64,000 bases of DNA from Planctomycetota bacterium (GTDB taxonomy: Bacteria; Planctomycetota; Planctomycetia; Pirellulales; Lacipirellulaceae), in the NCBI GenBank assembly GCA_029781135.1, contig JAKOXH010000066.1, positions 82,879-146,878 on the forward strand, written 5' to 3'. The notes under the pieces were generated by a model that saw only the letters and a list, made by a program, of their open reading frames with translations, had not been told where the DNA came from and searched no databases. The translations under genes were made by a program, and so were the position numbers. Positions 26,464-34,902 of this stretch are shown here, in pieces. How positions within the stretch are numbered: position 1 is the first letter of the stretch; the number at the start of each line of letters is the position of its first letter.

Positions 26464-27275
26464 TGGCAAAGAGAATCAGCAGGACCACACTTGGTCCCGC
26501 CGATGACGAATGCTCGTTCCAATTACAATTGTTTTCTTGCCACCGGCTGGCTTAGAGATCACGCAGTTGTCGGCACGAGTTCGTTTTTGTCGATGGGTGG
26601 CAGGCTGAAGTGTCTAAGACGCCTTTCACGCCCACGGTCACTACGATATTGGTAAAGAAGGCGAGGAAGCGCCGATCGCGAGCAACAGAACGCACAAGCT
26701 GCTAGCACAGTGCTGCTAGCATTCCGTGTCTTCCGCAGTGCTGACGCTGCAGGAGACAAACGCCATCTCCGTTGAACGGCGGAATTGTGAGCGGTCCACT
26801 TGGCGGCATCAGGACCACAGAGTTGCAGAGCATTATTCCTACATCGCGGGGTGCGACTGCACCGTTTAACGTAGAGCCGACGGTGATGAAAACGTTTTGC
26901 ACACAACGCTGACGCCGCAGGCTCCGGGCTAAACGATAATCTCACATCCCTGACCTTGAGAGGCATAAGCCCGCGATTGGCGATCCATTCAGCCTGTAGC
27001 GGCTGTGACGGTGAAAGCATTGCGACTGAAGCGGGTTAGGCCGGTTTTGCTGGTAATCGGTGGCCTGGCCGGTCGAATTCTGATTTTACGGGTCGTTCGC
27101 AATTCATCGGCCGTGAGGTTTGGCCGGCCTATCGGTGCGAACGAACCTAGCAGCGCGTTAAAGAAAGGGGACAGGCACGCTCGCGAGACATCAAATTCCT
27201 GGTGTTTTCTGCGACGGGCCGCGAGGCAGTCCCCTTTTTCAACGAGCAGTGGGCGCCAGCAGAATTGGACGACGC
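26464..27275. other. Gap of 812 bp; possible gene remnant and a GGGGAC hairpin
   Basis: No intact gene is supported. On the minus strand near 26702-26902 a short frame reads NVFITVGSTLNGAVAPRDVG and then VLMPPSGPLTIPPFNGDG, which looks protein-like but has no start signal and stops quickly, so it may be a decayed fragment. At 27160-27240 a hairpin of the GGGGAC family (AAAGGGGACAGGCACGCTCG and CGCGAGGCAGTCCCCTTTTT) precedes the TPR gene. Confidence 0.45.
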
Positions 27276-28424
27276 ATGACTTTCCGTCGGGATGCGAGAA
27301 ACAACCTGCTCAAGGTCTGCCTGGCTGCCGGGATCAGCAGTGGCAGTGCCTCGTTCGCGGCTGCGCAGTCTCCGGTAAAGTCCAATGTGGTCGCTGGCGT
27401 GGTGGTTGAAAGCACGGGGCCCGCAACGTATCGCTTGCCAAGGGTAGAAAGCGACAAACGGGTGGACGGGATTCGCGTCGACTTGCGCGGTGTGGCTGCC
27501 GCTGGCGCCGATAGCGCTAGGGGAACCTCGGCCACGGTGGCATCGCTCGCAATTCCGCCGACGAGCAACGAACTCACCGCACAATTGCTGCCCGCCGTAC
27601 AGCGCGGTCATAACCTAGCGCAACGGGGGGCGTTCTTCGCCGCACGCACGGAATTCATCCAAGTTCTGCGGCGCGTCGCCCAGGCGAAGGATGCGATGGC
27701 TGGAAACGAGGAGCACTCGCGTCAATTGGCGGCGGGGCTGCGTGCCTTGGATGAGGCCGATGATTTCGTGCCGCGCGGCGCGCAGCTGGAAGCGGAACTC
27801 AACGTGCGTGGCGTGGCTTCGTCGCACCGCACGCCGGTGCTCAAGGATTATTATCAAGAAGTCATGCCGCACGAAGCGGTCGCGATGTACCACAGTTACG
27901 CGCAACTGCAATTGTCGCAGGCCGCGCTCGACGAGCAGGCCGGTTCCATGGCCTTGTATGGCCTGGGGAAGATTTACGGTCGGCAGGCCGAACGCAGCGA
28001 CGATGATGTGCAGCTCATTCGCGGTGCAATGACCATGTACGCAGCCGCGCTCGATTCCTGCCCGAACAACAATTTGGCCGCCAATGAACTCGGCGTGCTG
28101 TTGTGCCGCACCGGTCATCCGGCCGAAGCGATCAAACATTTCACGCGGGCGATCGATATCGCGCCAACGGCCACTGCCTACCACAACCTGGCGGTTGCCC
28201 AGCAGAAGCTGGGGCTAGGGGCGCAGTCGGCGGCGAACGAGTTCGAATCGCAGCGGCTGGCGAGTATCGATCGGGCGTCGGGAACGATGTCGCGGCAGGC
28301 GGGCATCCAATGGGTGTCGCCGGCGGAAATGGCCAATTTCTCGCAGGCCGCGCCGCCCACGCCAACGGCCCAACCCGTGGCGGCCGCGCAACCTGCAAAT
28401 GGTCCACCGCAACCGCGACGCTAA
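27276..28424 (+). CDS. Exported TPR-repeat protein
   Basis: I chose the ATG at 27276 (MTFRRDARNNLLKVCLAAGI); an N-terminal signal sequence ends near ASFAAAQ. The 382-residue protein has two regions: residues about 100-200 (LTAQLLPAVQRGHNLAQRGA, FFAARTEFIQVLRRVAQAKD) and residues about 225-320 with tetratricopeptide repeats (SMALYGLGKIYGRQAERSDD, NLAANELGVLLCRTGHPAEA IKHF, TATAYHNLAVAQQKLGLGA). The tail is Pro/Ala-rich. It sits 54 bp before the polysaccharide export gene in the same direction, so the two are probably cotranscribed and it may scaffold envelope polysaccharide export. A function is not demonstrated. Confidence 0.82.
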   Translation: MTFRRDARNNLLKVCLAAGISSGSASFAAAQSPVKSNVVAGVVVESTGPATYRLPRVESDKRVDGIRVDLRGVAAAGADSARGTSATVASLAIPPTSNELTAQLLPAVQRGHNLAQRGAFFAARTEFIQVLRRVAQAKDAMAGNEEHSRQLAAGLRALDEADDFVPRGAQLEAELNVRGVASSHRTPVLKDYYQEVMPHEAVAMYHSYAQLQLSQAALDEQAGSMALYGLGKIYGRQAERSDDDVQLIRGAMTMYAAALDSCPNNNLAANELGVLLCRTGHPAEAIKHFTRAIDIAPTATAYHNLAVAQQKLGLGAQSAANEFESQRLASIDRASGTMSRQAGIQWVSPAEMANFSQAAPPTPTAQPVAAAQPANGPPQPRR

Positions 28425-28478
28425 TTTGCTCGGCAAAATTCGCAACTGAACACGACAAATCGAATTCCATTCCTTCCC

Positions 28479-29726
28479 ATGACAAACACGCGTTGCCTTT
28501 GGAGTCGTCGGCTCGCCGGTGCGGCGGCGTGCGTTGTCGCGATCGGATTTCTTTGCTGCGCCACGGCGAACGCGCAACCGGCGGGCCAATCCTGCCAGAC
28601 GTGCTCGACGTGCCAGCCGGTGAATTTCGCGGCCCCTTACCCGATTTGGGGCGTCGATAGCGCGGCTGGCTGCGGCTGTGCGGAAGTTGGCTGGGACGCC
28701 CGCGGCATGATTCCGTGGCAACAATTCGCCCAAGGCGAGTACGTGGGCCATGCCCGGGCGCCCCACGTGCCCGAGTATCGCATCCGCGAAGGCGACGTGG
28801 TGGCCGTTTACTATCGCCGCACGCGCGAGGAGATCTCGCGGCCCTATGAACTGCAAGTCGGCGATCGGATTCGGATCGAATCGATGACCTCGGGCAAAGG
28901 TGTTGGCAGCGGCAGTTCGACAACCAGCGAAACGCAGGCGACGGATGATGGCATTACGCGCGAACTGGTGATTCAGCCGGATGGAACCATCACGCTGCCG
29001 CTATTGGGGCAGGTGCGGGCCACGCGGCGTACGATCCCGGCGCTGCGTGATGAGCTGGAACAGCAATACCGGAAGTATTTCAAGGTGCCGGCCATCACGA
29101 TCACGCCGATTTCAGTCAACACGAAGCTGGAAGACCTGATGAACACGGTCGATAGCCGGGCCGGCACGCTCGGCGGCCTGCAAATTCAAGTGACCGTGAC
29201 GCCCGCCGGCGACATTCAATTGCCGGGCATCAACAGCGTATTCGTGCAGAACCTCACGTTGGCCGAGGCCCGCCAGGAAATCGACTCGCAGTACGATACG
29301 AACATACCCGGCGCGCACGTAACGCTCGTGCTCGTGCAGCGGGCCAAGCGGTTCATTTACGTGCTCGGCGAAGTGAACCAGCCCGGCCGGTTCGAGTTGG
29401 AAGGACCAACCGATGTGCTGAGTGCGCTCGCGCTCGCCGGCACACCGAAGATTGGCGCCAATACACGGCAGGTAGTTGTTTTCCGCCGCGGCCCCGATTG
29501 GCGGATGATGGCCACGATGCTCGACGTCCGCGGCGCGCTCTACGCCAAGCGGCCGGTTCCGGCCGACAACATCTGGCTCAACGATTCCGACATCGTGCTC
29601 GTGCCCAAGACGCCGATCCAGCAGGTTGACGAGATCATCGAGCAGTACATCATCCGCGGTGCTTATAGCGTGGTGCCGCGCGAGTTCATCTGGGGGCTTA
29701 ATTCGGCCTCGGGGTCGACGCTGTAG
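28479..29726 (+). CDS. Polysaccharide biosynthesis/export protein (Wza family)
   Basis: The 415-residue protein has a signal peptide (residues 1-32, ending NAQPA) and a cysteine-rich stretch (SCQTCSTCQ, GCGCAEVG). The Poly_export domain begins near EYRIREGDVVAVYY and continues YELQVGDRIRIESM, with LVIQPDGTITLPLLGQVRAT. SLBB-type strands follow (QIQVTVTPAGDIQLPGINSV, RFIYVLGEVNQPGRFELEGP). It would form an outer-membrane channel for capsule or exopolysaccharide. The usual partner tyrosine kinase (Wzc) is not in the window. It lies just downstream of the TPR gene and about 6 kb before the sugar transferase genes, with unrelated-looking genes between. Confidence 0.93.
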   Translation: MTNTRCLWSRRLAGAAACVVAIGFLCCATANAQPAGQSCQTCSTCQPVNFAAPYPIWGVDSAAGCGCAEVGWDARGMIPWQQFAQGEYVGHARAPHVPEYRIREGDVVAVYYRRTREEISRPYELQVGDRIRIESMTSGKGVGSGSSTTSETQATDDGITRELVIQPDGTITLPLLGQVRATRRTIPALRDELEQQYRKYFKVPAITITPISVNTKLEDLMNTVDSRAGTLGGLQIQVTVTPAGDIQLPGINSVFVQNLTLAEARQEIDSQYDTNIPGAHVTLVLVQRAKRFIYVLGEVNQPGRFELEGPTDVLSALALAGTPKIGANTRQVVVFRRGPDWRMMATMLDVRGALYAKRPVPADNIWLNDSDIVLVPKTPIQQVDEIIEQYIIRGAYSVVPREFIWGLNSASGSTL

Positions 29727-30052
29727 GGCGTGTAAGACCTGATCACCGCCGATACGCATTTCAACGCGGAACGATGGATCGCGTTTAAGGCTACAGCAGG
29801 TCGAAACTGCGTCGATGTATCACGCCGAGGTAATGTGCGTTGGGTAGCACCGACAGCCATGCGGAACAAGCGTTGCGACCGGAGTAATACAAGCCGCATG
29901 GTTGTCGGTGTCGCTTGCGACAGGAGGTGAGCCGGTTTGCCTCGCGGGCTGCGCCCACCGGCAATCGGCCGAACAAGCATTGTCCGAAGATTACGCCAAC
30001 TCCGGCCGACTGTCGGTGCCATCTGGGAAATTTCATGCCAGCACCATTTAGC
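29727..30052. other. Gap of 326 bp without a supported gene
   Basis: Frames on the minus strand extending from about 29791 to 30123 translate into sequence without recognisable motif or start signal. The gap separates convergent genes, so terminators are expected, but no clear T-tailed hairpin is seen. Confidence 0.45.
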
Positions 30053-30793
30053 TCATGCGGCTCCATCTTCAATTTCCAGGTTTGCGCGGACAACCGACCA
30101 GCCTTCACGCCTGCGTAAACCACTTACTGACTTCACGAAGCAGGGAGGGCGTATCGGCATCAGCTTTCCAGGCGTAACGCTACCGTCGGGCAACTTCCAG
30201 GCAAGAAAATACTCAAAATCGACGGGGACAATTAGCGAAGTCTCCGTACCTTGGTGCAGATAAACTACAGGTGTTAGTCCCGCGCAAAACGGCTCCTCGT
30301 TCCACCTCTCGTTACGTGGATGCCATGCAGTCCATCCATCTACTCCACTGAACCTATCCAGTGCTGCTGGTTCCAAATGTCGACGGACGCCTTCATTGGA
30401 AGAAAGGCTAGCAACCAATTCCGCTAACTCTGCGGCCTTGAAACGGAGGAACCTCCTGAGGCGAAAGCAAGCGGAAAGATGCGGCAGTGCTAGAATTGCA
30501 ATCGAACATGTGAACAAACCCACAAACAACGATGCTCTTCCAAGCCGCCCCAAACCCCATGGATTCTGTTCCAGCATCCAGATTGCTGCCATCAATCCGG
30601 CCACGACGCACGATATGAGCAGCATGGCTCTCAGTAGGCTTTGCAGCAACCACTGCCAGTACATGCCCATGGCTCGTGCGGTGCTATGCAATTCCCTGTT
30701 GAATATCTCAAACGCCACAACGGCGTTGTTGTCCAAGACAACCCACGACAGTGCGACTAAAGTGACAAGTAGGCACAAACCTGAAGCGAGCAT
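30053..30793 (-). CDS. Hypothetical membrane protein
   Basis: The 246-residue protein starts at an ATG and has hydrophobic segments at about residues 2-25, 50-75 and 85-108 (LCLLVTLVALSWVVLDNNAV; LLISCVVAGLMAAIWML; LFVGLFTCSIAILALPHLS), then a soluble C-terminal half. That half reads LRRFLRFKAAELAELVASLS and later VYLHQGTETSLIVPVDFEYF. I do not recognise a family. Base composition is lower in G+C than the neighbours, which may point to a different origin, but I cannot measure it. It lies between the polysaccharide exporter and the DUF1569 gene with no clear operon link. Confidence 0.65.
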   Translation of the reverse strand: MLASGLCLLVTLVALSWVVLDNNAVVAFEIFNRELHSTARAMGMYWQWLLQSLLRAMLLISCVVAGLMAAIWMLEQNPWGLGRLGRASLFVGLFTCSIAILALPHLSACFRLRRFLRFKAAELAELVASLSSNEGVRRHLEPAALDRFSGVDGWTAWHPRNERWNEEPFCAGLTPVVYLHQGTETSLIVPVDFEYFLAWKLPDGSVTPGKLMPIRPPCFVKSVSGLRRREGWSVVRANLEIEDGAA

Positions 30794-31023
30794 TGCGGAC
30801 TCCTCGCCATGCGAACCAGTCTATTGTACAGACGAAGGAGCCAGATCGGCAAAGAGCTAGGAAACACTGGCTTCATCGACCGACGCACTTTGGCACTACT
30901 TCTTGGCAACTCAGGAGTGACACACCCATGTAGGAATGTGCACTTCGGTTTCCGACCATTTTCAACATTTGGAGCACCCGGTTGCGCGGGCAACGAACGT
31001 CCTTCAGAAACTAGCGATAATTC

Positions 31024-31524
31024 ATGATTATTAACACACGCACTGTCAAAGACCGCCGCAAGGTTCGGTTTGAGAAGGTAGCCGATGCGGTCCGCGATGC
31101 GGAGGCGTTGGCCGAAGCCGAGCGGCGCGGCGCGTTGCCGGCAGTGGGGAATTGGACGCTGGGCCAGGCGATTGGCCATGTGGCGGCGTGGGCCAATTAT
31201 GCGTTTGACGGCTATCCGGAGATGCCGCAGCCGCCGTGGTTTGTGCGAGCGCTCGTGCCGGTGTTCAAGAACTATTTTCTCAACAAGGGCCTGCCGGCCG
31301 GGGCGAAGCTCGGCAAAGTGCCGGGCGGGACGTTTGCCATCGAGCCGATGGAAACGGAACGGGCGATTAGCGCACTCCGCGCGGCATTCGAGCGACTCGA
31401 ACGCCAATCGCCGCCAGCATCGCACCCGCTGCTTGGCGCCATGACGCATGAGGATTGGTTCAAACTCAACTTACGTCACGCGGAGTTGCACTTCAGTTTC
31501 TTTCCTCCGCGGCAATCGCCGTGA
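31024..31524 (+). CDS. DUF1569 (DinB-like) protein
   Basis: The 166-residue protein fits the DUF1569 branch of the DinB/YfiT four-helix fold: RRKVRFEKVADAVRDAEALA, the motif NWTLGQAIGHVAAWANYAFD with the first metal-ligand His, and a C-terminal HPLLGAMTHEDWFKLNLRHA ELHFSFF carrying the H-x-x-H pair. Metal-dependent thiol transferases of this fold use His residues at these places, but DUF1569 members have no assigned substrate. Start at 31024 (ATG) is taken without a visible ribosome binding site. No signal peptide is present, so it is probably cytoplasmic. Confidence 0.85.
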   Translation: MIINTRTVKDRRKVRFEKVADAVRDAEALAEAERRGALPAVGNWTLGQAIGHVAAWANYAFDGYPEMPQPPWFVRALVPVFKNYFLNKGLPAGAKLGKVPGGTFAIEPMETERAISALRAAFERLERQSPPASHPLLGAMTHEDWFKLNLRHAELHFSFFPPRQSP

Positions 31525-31559
31525 GTCTTGCCACTACTTCAGTCTTAAATCAAGTTCAT

Positions 31560-31649
31560 GTCACGCAGAGGCGCAGAGGCGCAAAGGTGCGGAGGCCAGG
31601 CTTAGCCCGTCAACCGGTCCTCTGCGTCTTTGCGCCTTTGCGTGAGACT
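31560..31649. repeat. Inverted repeat of CGCAGAGG / CGCAAAG words
   Basis: Left arm 31560-31592 (TCACGCAGAGGCGCAGAGGC, then GCAAAGG) and right arm 31619-31649 (CCTCTGCGTCTTTGCGCCTT, then TGCGTGAGA) are imperfect reverse complements. It lies 36 nt behind the DUF1569 stop and is followed by a purine-rich run (GAGGAGAGAGGGGCGAGG). Confidence 0.85.
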
Positions 31650-31803
31650 CGCTGTGCGAGGAGAGAGGGGCGAGGAGCGGGGGGCAGGGGGCGGGGAGGC
31701 GGAGTCATATCAAGCGGCGAGTTAAACTGGATTTCAACGTAGTACATAGTACTCAGTACTCAGTTCACCGAGCCCGTCATCTGAACGGTGGCCGTAACGC
31801 ATT

Positions 31804-31863
31804 TGCGGCCGTTTAGTGGTGGTCCTTTCCGGCAGAAAGGACCTACTAAACTGCGGCTTTTTT
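31804..31863 (+). terminator. Long hairpin with T tract
   Basis: The arms GCGGCCGTTTAGTGGTGGTC and GGACCTACTAAACTGCGGC pair, with a perfect inner part GGTCCTTTC / GAAAGGACC, and are followed by six T. The stem spans about 25 bp, longer than an ordinary terminator. It lies about 280 nt behind the DUF1569 stop and 118 nt before the MFS gene, so it might end an upstream transcript or be part of a leader RNA. Confidence 0.55.
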
Positions 31864-31981
31864 CGTTAAGCTCGGGACACAACGGGCTGGGCCGACTTGC
31901 CAAAACTGCGATCTTGGCGACACTTATCGCGACGGCCTCGTACCACGAACGTTCTCCGTTATCTTTGCCACACTTGCACGC

Positions 31982-33253
31982 ATGGCCCAGCGCGACTCTG
32001 TAGACCCGATCGCTTCGCTGCGGCACCGCGGGTACTTGTTTTTTTTGCTGGGGAGCTTGCTTTCCAACATCGGCAACCAAATGCGGTTCGTGGCTGTGGG
32101 TTGGGAAGTGTGGAACCGCACGCAGAGCAAGCTCAGCCTGGGGTATGTCGGCCTCGTGCTCGCGCTGCCCGTGCTGTTGTTCGCGCTACCGGCGGGGGCG
32201 GCGGCCGATCGCTATTCCCGGCGCGCGTTGGTGATGATCGGCCAGTTCGGCCTGGCGATTTGCGGCCTGGGATTGGTGTGGGCGTCGCTCACGCAGGCGC
32301 CGTTGCCGCTCGTTTACGTACTCTTGTTCGGCACGGGAACATTTCGCGCGATTGGCTGGCCGGCCTCGGCGGCGATCGTAACGGGCATGGTGCCGGAGAC
32401 AGTCTTTCCCAACGCCGCGATGTGGCGGAGCGTGGCGTTTCACTTTGCCGCCACGGCTGGCCCGCTGGCTGGCGGTTTTCTGCTGGCGTTGTGGAATCCG
32501 GCCGCCGTGTATGCGCTCGATGCCGCGTCGAGCTTCATCATGGTCGGGTGCCTGCTCTTCATCCATCCAAAGCCACACAAGCGCTCGACCGAATCCAAAT
32601 CATTGCATGCCTTCATGGAGGGCATTCGTTATCTGCGTCGGCAGCCCATTCTCATATCGACCATGACGCTCGACATGATTGCCGTGCTCTTTGGCGGCGC
32701 GGTCGCGATGCTGCCGGTCTACGCGAGCGATGTGCTGCACGTGGGCGCGGTGGGTTTCGGCTGGATGCGGGCGATGCCTTCGATCGGGGCGATGTGCATG
32801 GGACTCGTTCTGGCCACGCGGCCACCAATGCGGCGTGGCGGCTACGCGCTGTTGGCGGCGGTCGTCACTTTCGGCGTCGCGACGATCGTGTTCGGTGTTT
32901 CGCGGTCGTTTTCGCTCTCGCTGGCGGCACTATTTACGCTGGGGGCGGCCGATAACATTTCGGTCGTCATCCGCGCCACGGTGCTTCAACTGCTCACGCC
33001 CGACTCGATGCGGGGCCGCGTGACGGCCGTGAGCGTCATCTTCATCGGCACGAGCAACGAGATCGGCGAGTTCGAGTCCGGCGTCGCGGCCGAATACCTG
33101 GGCCTCGTTCCCTCGGTGGTCTTCGGCGGTGTAATGACGCTGGTAACGGTCGTCGTGACCGCATTCATCTGGCCAGAACTGGTGCAGATGGGCGCGCTCG
33201 AACAACTGCGACCGCCCGAAGCCACCGATGCGGAAGTGGAAGCACTGGTGTGA
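31982..33253 (+). CDS. Major facilitator superfamily transporter (EntS-like)
   Basis: The 423-residue integral membrane protein has about twelve hydrophobic segments. The N-terminus GYLFFLLGSLLSNIGNQMRF VAVGWEV and the loop LPAGAAADRYSRRALVMIGQ (the conserved MFS loop between helices 2 and 3) identify the MFS_3 / enterobactin-exporter-like branch. Helix 7-12 segments include LISTMTLDMIAVLFGGAVAM LPVYA and RGRVTAVSVIFIGTSNEIGE FESGVAAEYLG. The substrate is unknown; relatives export siderophores or drugs. Start ATG at 31982; no partner genes adjoin. Confidence 0.92.
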   Translation: MAQRDSVDPIASLRHRGYLFFLLGSLLSNIGNQMRFVAVGWEVWNRTQSKLSLGYVGLVLALPVLLFALPAGAAADRYSRRALVMIGQFGLAICGLGLVWASLTQAPLPLVYVLLFGTGTFRAIGWPASAAIVTGMVPETVFPNAAMWRSVAFHFAATAGPLAGGFLLALWNPAAVYALDAASSFIMVGCLLFIHPKPHKRSTESKSLHAFMEGIRYLRRQPILISTMTLDMIAVLFGGAVAMLPVYASDVLHVGAVGFGWMRAMPSIGAMCMGLVLATRPPMRRGGYALLAAVVTFGVATIVFGVSRSFSLSLAALFTLGAADNISVVIRATVLQLLTPDSMRGRVTAVSVIFIGTSNEIGEFESGVAAEYLGLVPSVVFGGVMTLVTVVVTAFIWPELVQMGALEQLRPPEATDAEVEALV

Positions 33254-33279
33254 TGCGCAGCGGGGTGTGGGGGAGCGTG

Positions 33280-33362
33280 ACGGGGACGGGAGTCATTTGC
33301 CGATTCACGCCTGACCATTGCGCAAAGCAATGGCGGCAATTGACTCCCGTCCCCTTTTGTGG
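33280..33362. repeat. GGGGACGGGAGTC hairpin, left copy
   Basis: The arms CGGGGACGGGAGTCATTTGC and GCAATTGACTCCCGTCCCC flank a loop of about 40 nt containing AGCAATGGC. A near copy lies at 33823-33897, so the small membrane gene between them is bracketed. Confidence 0.85.
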
Positions 33363-33383
33363 TTGCTATTTCTTCCGAATTTG

Positions 33384-33728
33384 TCATTTGTGCGATCCAC
33401 GCAGGGTCAAAAAAGCGACGCCTGATAGCCAAACACAAATCACTACTGTGAGTGGTATCCACAAGTATTTGCAAAGAGTTTCAATCGCTGAAGTGCTAAT
33501 CAGTGAAATACCAGCTATCGACCAAAGGTCCACCAACAATAACAATAAGACGTATGAACTTGCGAATAGCCAAACGAAGATTCCAACACGAAGCCAGTTT
33601 TTGGTTCGCGGCGTATTATTCGTTCTTTGCTCCAGGAAATAGCACACTGCAGCTAACGCTATAGATATCGCGAGCAGAACCAAAGGCGTGGCTACCACAT
33701 CCCAAAAGAAAAATTGGTCAATGTTCAT
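33384..33728 (-). CDS. Small hypothetical membrane protein between two hairpin repeats
   Basis: The 114-residue protein has three hydrophobic segments: TPLVLLAISIALAAVCYFLE (about 13-32), VGIFVWLFASSYVLLLLLVD (48-67) and WIPLTVVICVWLSGVAFLTL (90-109). It begins at an ATG (MNIDQFFFWDVV). The DNA looks AT-richer than the surroundings. It has no recognised family. It is bracketed by two near-identical GGGGACGGGAGTC hairpins, which could mark a small mobile cassette, though the hairpins are in the same orientation and I see no transposase. Confidence 0.65.
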   Translation of the reverse strand: MNIDQFFFWDVVATPLVLLAISIALAAVCYFLEQRTNNTPRTKNWLRVGIFVWLFASSYVLLLLLVDLWSIAGISLISTSAIETLCKYLWIPLTVVICVWLSGVAFLTLRGSHK

Positions 33729-33822
33729 AAAATCAATCCGGTTATACCAGCAATAAAGTAATAGACCGGTGATCGTTGCAATTCAAATTCTTGAAATGAC
33801 TTACTTAAAAGAAATAAAGGGG

Positions 33823-33897
33823 ACGGGAGTCAATTGCCGATTTATGCCCGACCATTTCGCCAAGCAATGGCGGCAATTGACTCCCGTCCCCTTTATT
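33823..33897. repeat. GGGGACGGGAGTC hairpin, right copy
   Basis: The arms GGGGACGGGAGTCAATTGCC and GGCAATTGACTCCCGTCCCC are a perfect 20-bp inverted repeat around a 35-nt loop. It ends 7 nt before the stop codon of the convergent-facing epimerase gene, so it may also terminate that gene. Confidence 0.9.
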
Positions 33898-33903
33898 TCT
33901 TTC

Positions 33904-34902
33904 CTACGTCCGTACCGATTCGCCGCGGTGGACCTTGAGGTACTCTTCGCGAATCCAGTTGTAGGTGCGTTCCATGCCGTCGCGGAGGCGGATGCCGGGG
34001 GCCCAGCCCAGGTACCTCTTGATGAGCGTGTTGTCGCTGTTGCGGCCGTTCACGCCCTTGGGGGCCGAAAGATTGTGCCGATGCTTCAGCTTGACGCCGG
34101 CGATGTCCTCGACCATTTCCACGAGGCCGTTGATCGTCGTCAGCTCGTCGCTGCCGAGGTTGATCGGCTCCTCGATGTTGCTGTGCATGATCTTGAGGAT
34201 GCCCTCGATGCAATCGTCGATGTACATGAAGCTGCGGGTTTGCTTGCCATCGCCCCAGATTTCGATTTCCTGGGCACCGGTCTCGACCGCATGGATAATC
34301 TTGCGGCACACGGCGGCCGGGGCCTTTTCGCGGCCACCGTCCCACGTGCCGAAGGGGCCGTAGACGTTGTGGAACCGCGCCACGCGCGTCACGAGGCCGA
34401 AATCCTCGCGGAAGTGTCGGCACATCCGCTCGCTGAAGAGCTTTTCCCAGCCGTAGCCGTCTTCGGGCATTGCCGGGTAAGCATCGGTTTCCTTGAGCGG
34501 CACGACATCTTCATTGCGTTGTTTATCGGCGTTGTACACACAGGCACTCGACGCATAAAAGTACCGATCAACCTTGGCAGCGAGCGCGGCCTGCAATAGG
34601 TGCGTGTTGATGAGCACGCTGAGCATGCAGAGGGCCTTGTTATTTTCGATGAAGCCCATGCCGCCCATATCGGCCGCGAGATTGTACACTTCGCTCACGC
34701 CGCGGCAGGCACTAGCGCACGACTCGCGCAGCTTGAGATCGGCCCGGACGTTTTCGACATCGTCGAATACTTGATACCACTCGTCGAGAGGTTTGATATC
34801 GACGCTGCGGATGTGCTGATACCCCTGTTGGCGGAAATGTGCGACCAAATGTCCGCCGATGAAACCGCCGCCGCCTGCCACTAAGATGACTTTGTCTTTC
34901 AT
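33904..34902 (-). CDS. GDP-mannose 3,5-epimerase-like NAD-dependent sugar epimerase
   Basis: The short-chain dehydrogenase fold begins with the NAD site ILVAGGGGFIGGHLVAHFRQ. The catalytic Cys of the GME family appears in FYASSACVYNAD, the Y-x-x-x-K pair in YGWEKLFSERMC, and the family-specific segments NLAADMGGMGFIENN, RFHNVYGPFGTWDGGREKAP AAVCRK, and GRNSDNTLIKRYLGWAP all match plant GDP-mannose 3,5-epimerases, which convert GDP-mannose to GDP-L-galactose. The 332 residues cover the whole enzyme. A bacterial copy probably provides a nucleotide sugar for surface polysaccharide; the divergent sugar-transferase gene is 717 bp away. I cannot exclude another specificity. Confidence 0.88.
   Translation of the reverse strand: MKDKVILVAGGGGFIGGHLVAHFRQQGYQHIRSVDIKPLDEWYQVFDDVENVRADLKLRESCASACRGVSEVYNLAADMGGMGFIENNKALCMLSVLINTHLLQAALAAKVDRYFYASSACVYNADKQRNEDVVPLKETDAYPAMPEDGYGWEKLFSERMCRHFREDFGLVTRVARFHNVYGPFGTWDGGREKAPAAVCRKIIHAVETGAQEIEIWGDGKQTRSFMYIDDCIEGILKIMHSNIEEPINLGSDELTTINGLVEMVEDIAGVKLKHRHNLSAPKGVNGRNSDNTLIKRYLGWAPGIRLRDGMERTYNWIREEYLKVHRGESVRT

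Noticed and set aside
26559..27020. A 153-codon minus-strand frame
   Set aside because: Arg/Ser/Leu-rich translation with no motif, start signal or structural pattern; treated as non-coding, although a small remnant may lie inside.
29791..30123. A 110-codon minus-strand frame behind the polysaccharide export gene
   Set aside because: No motif and it overlaps the end of the membrane-protein gene at 30053-30793; treated as spurious.
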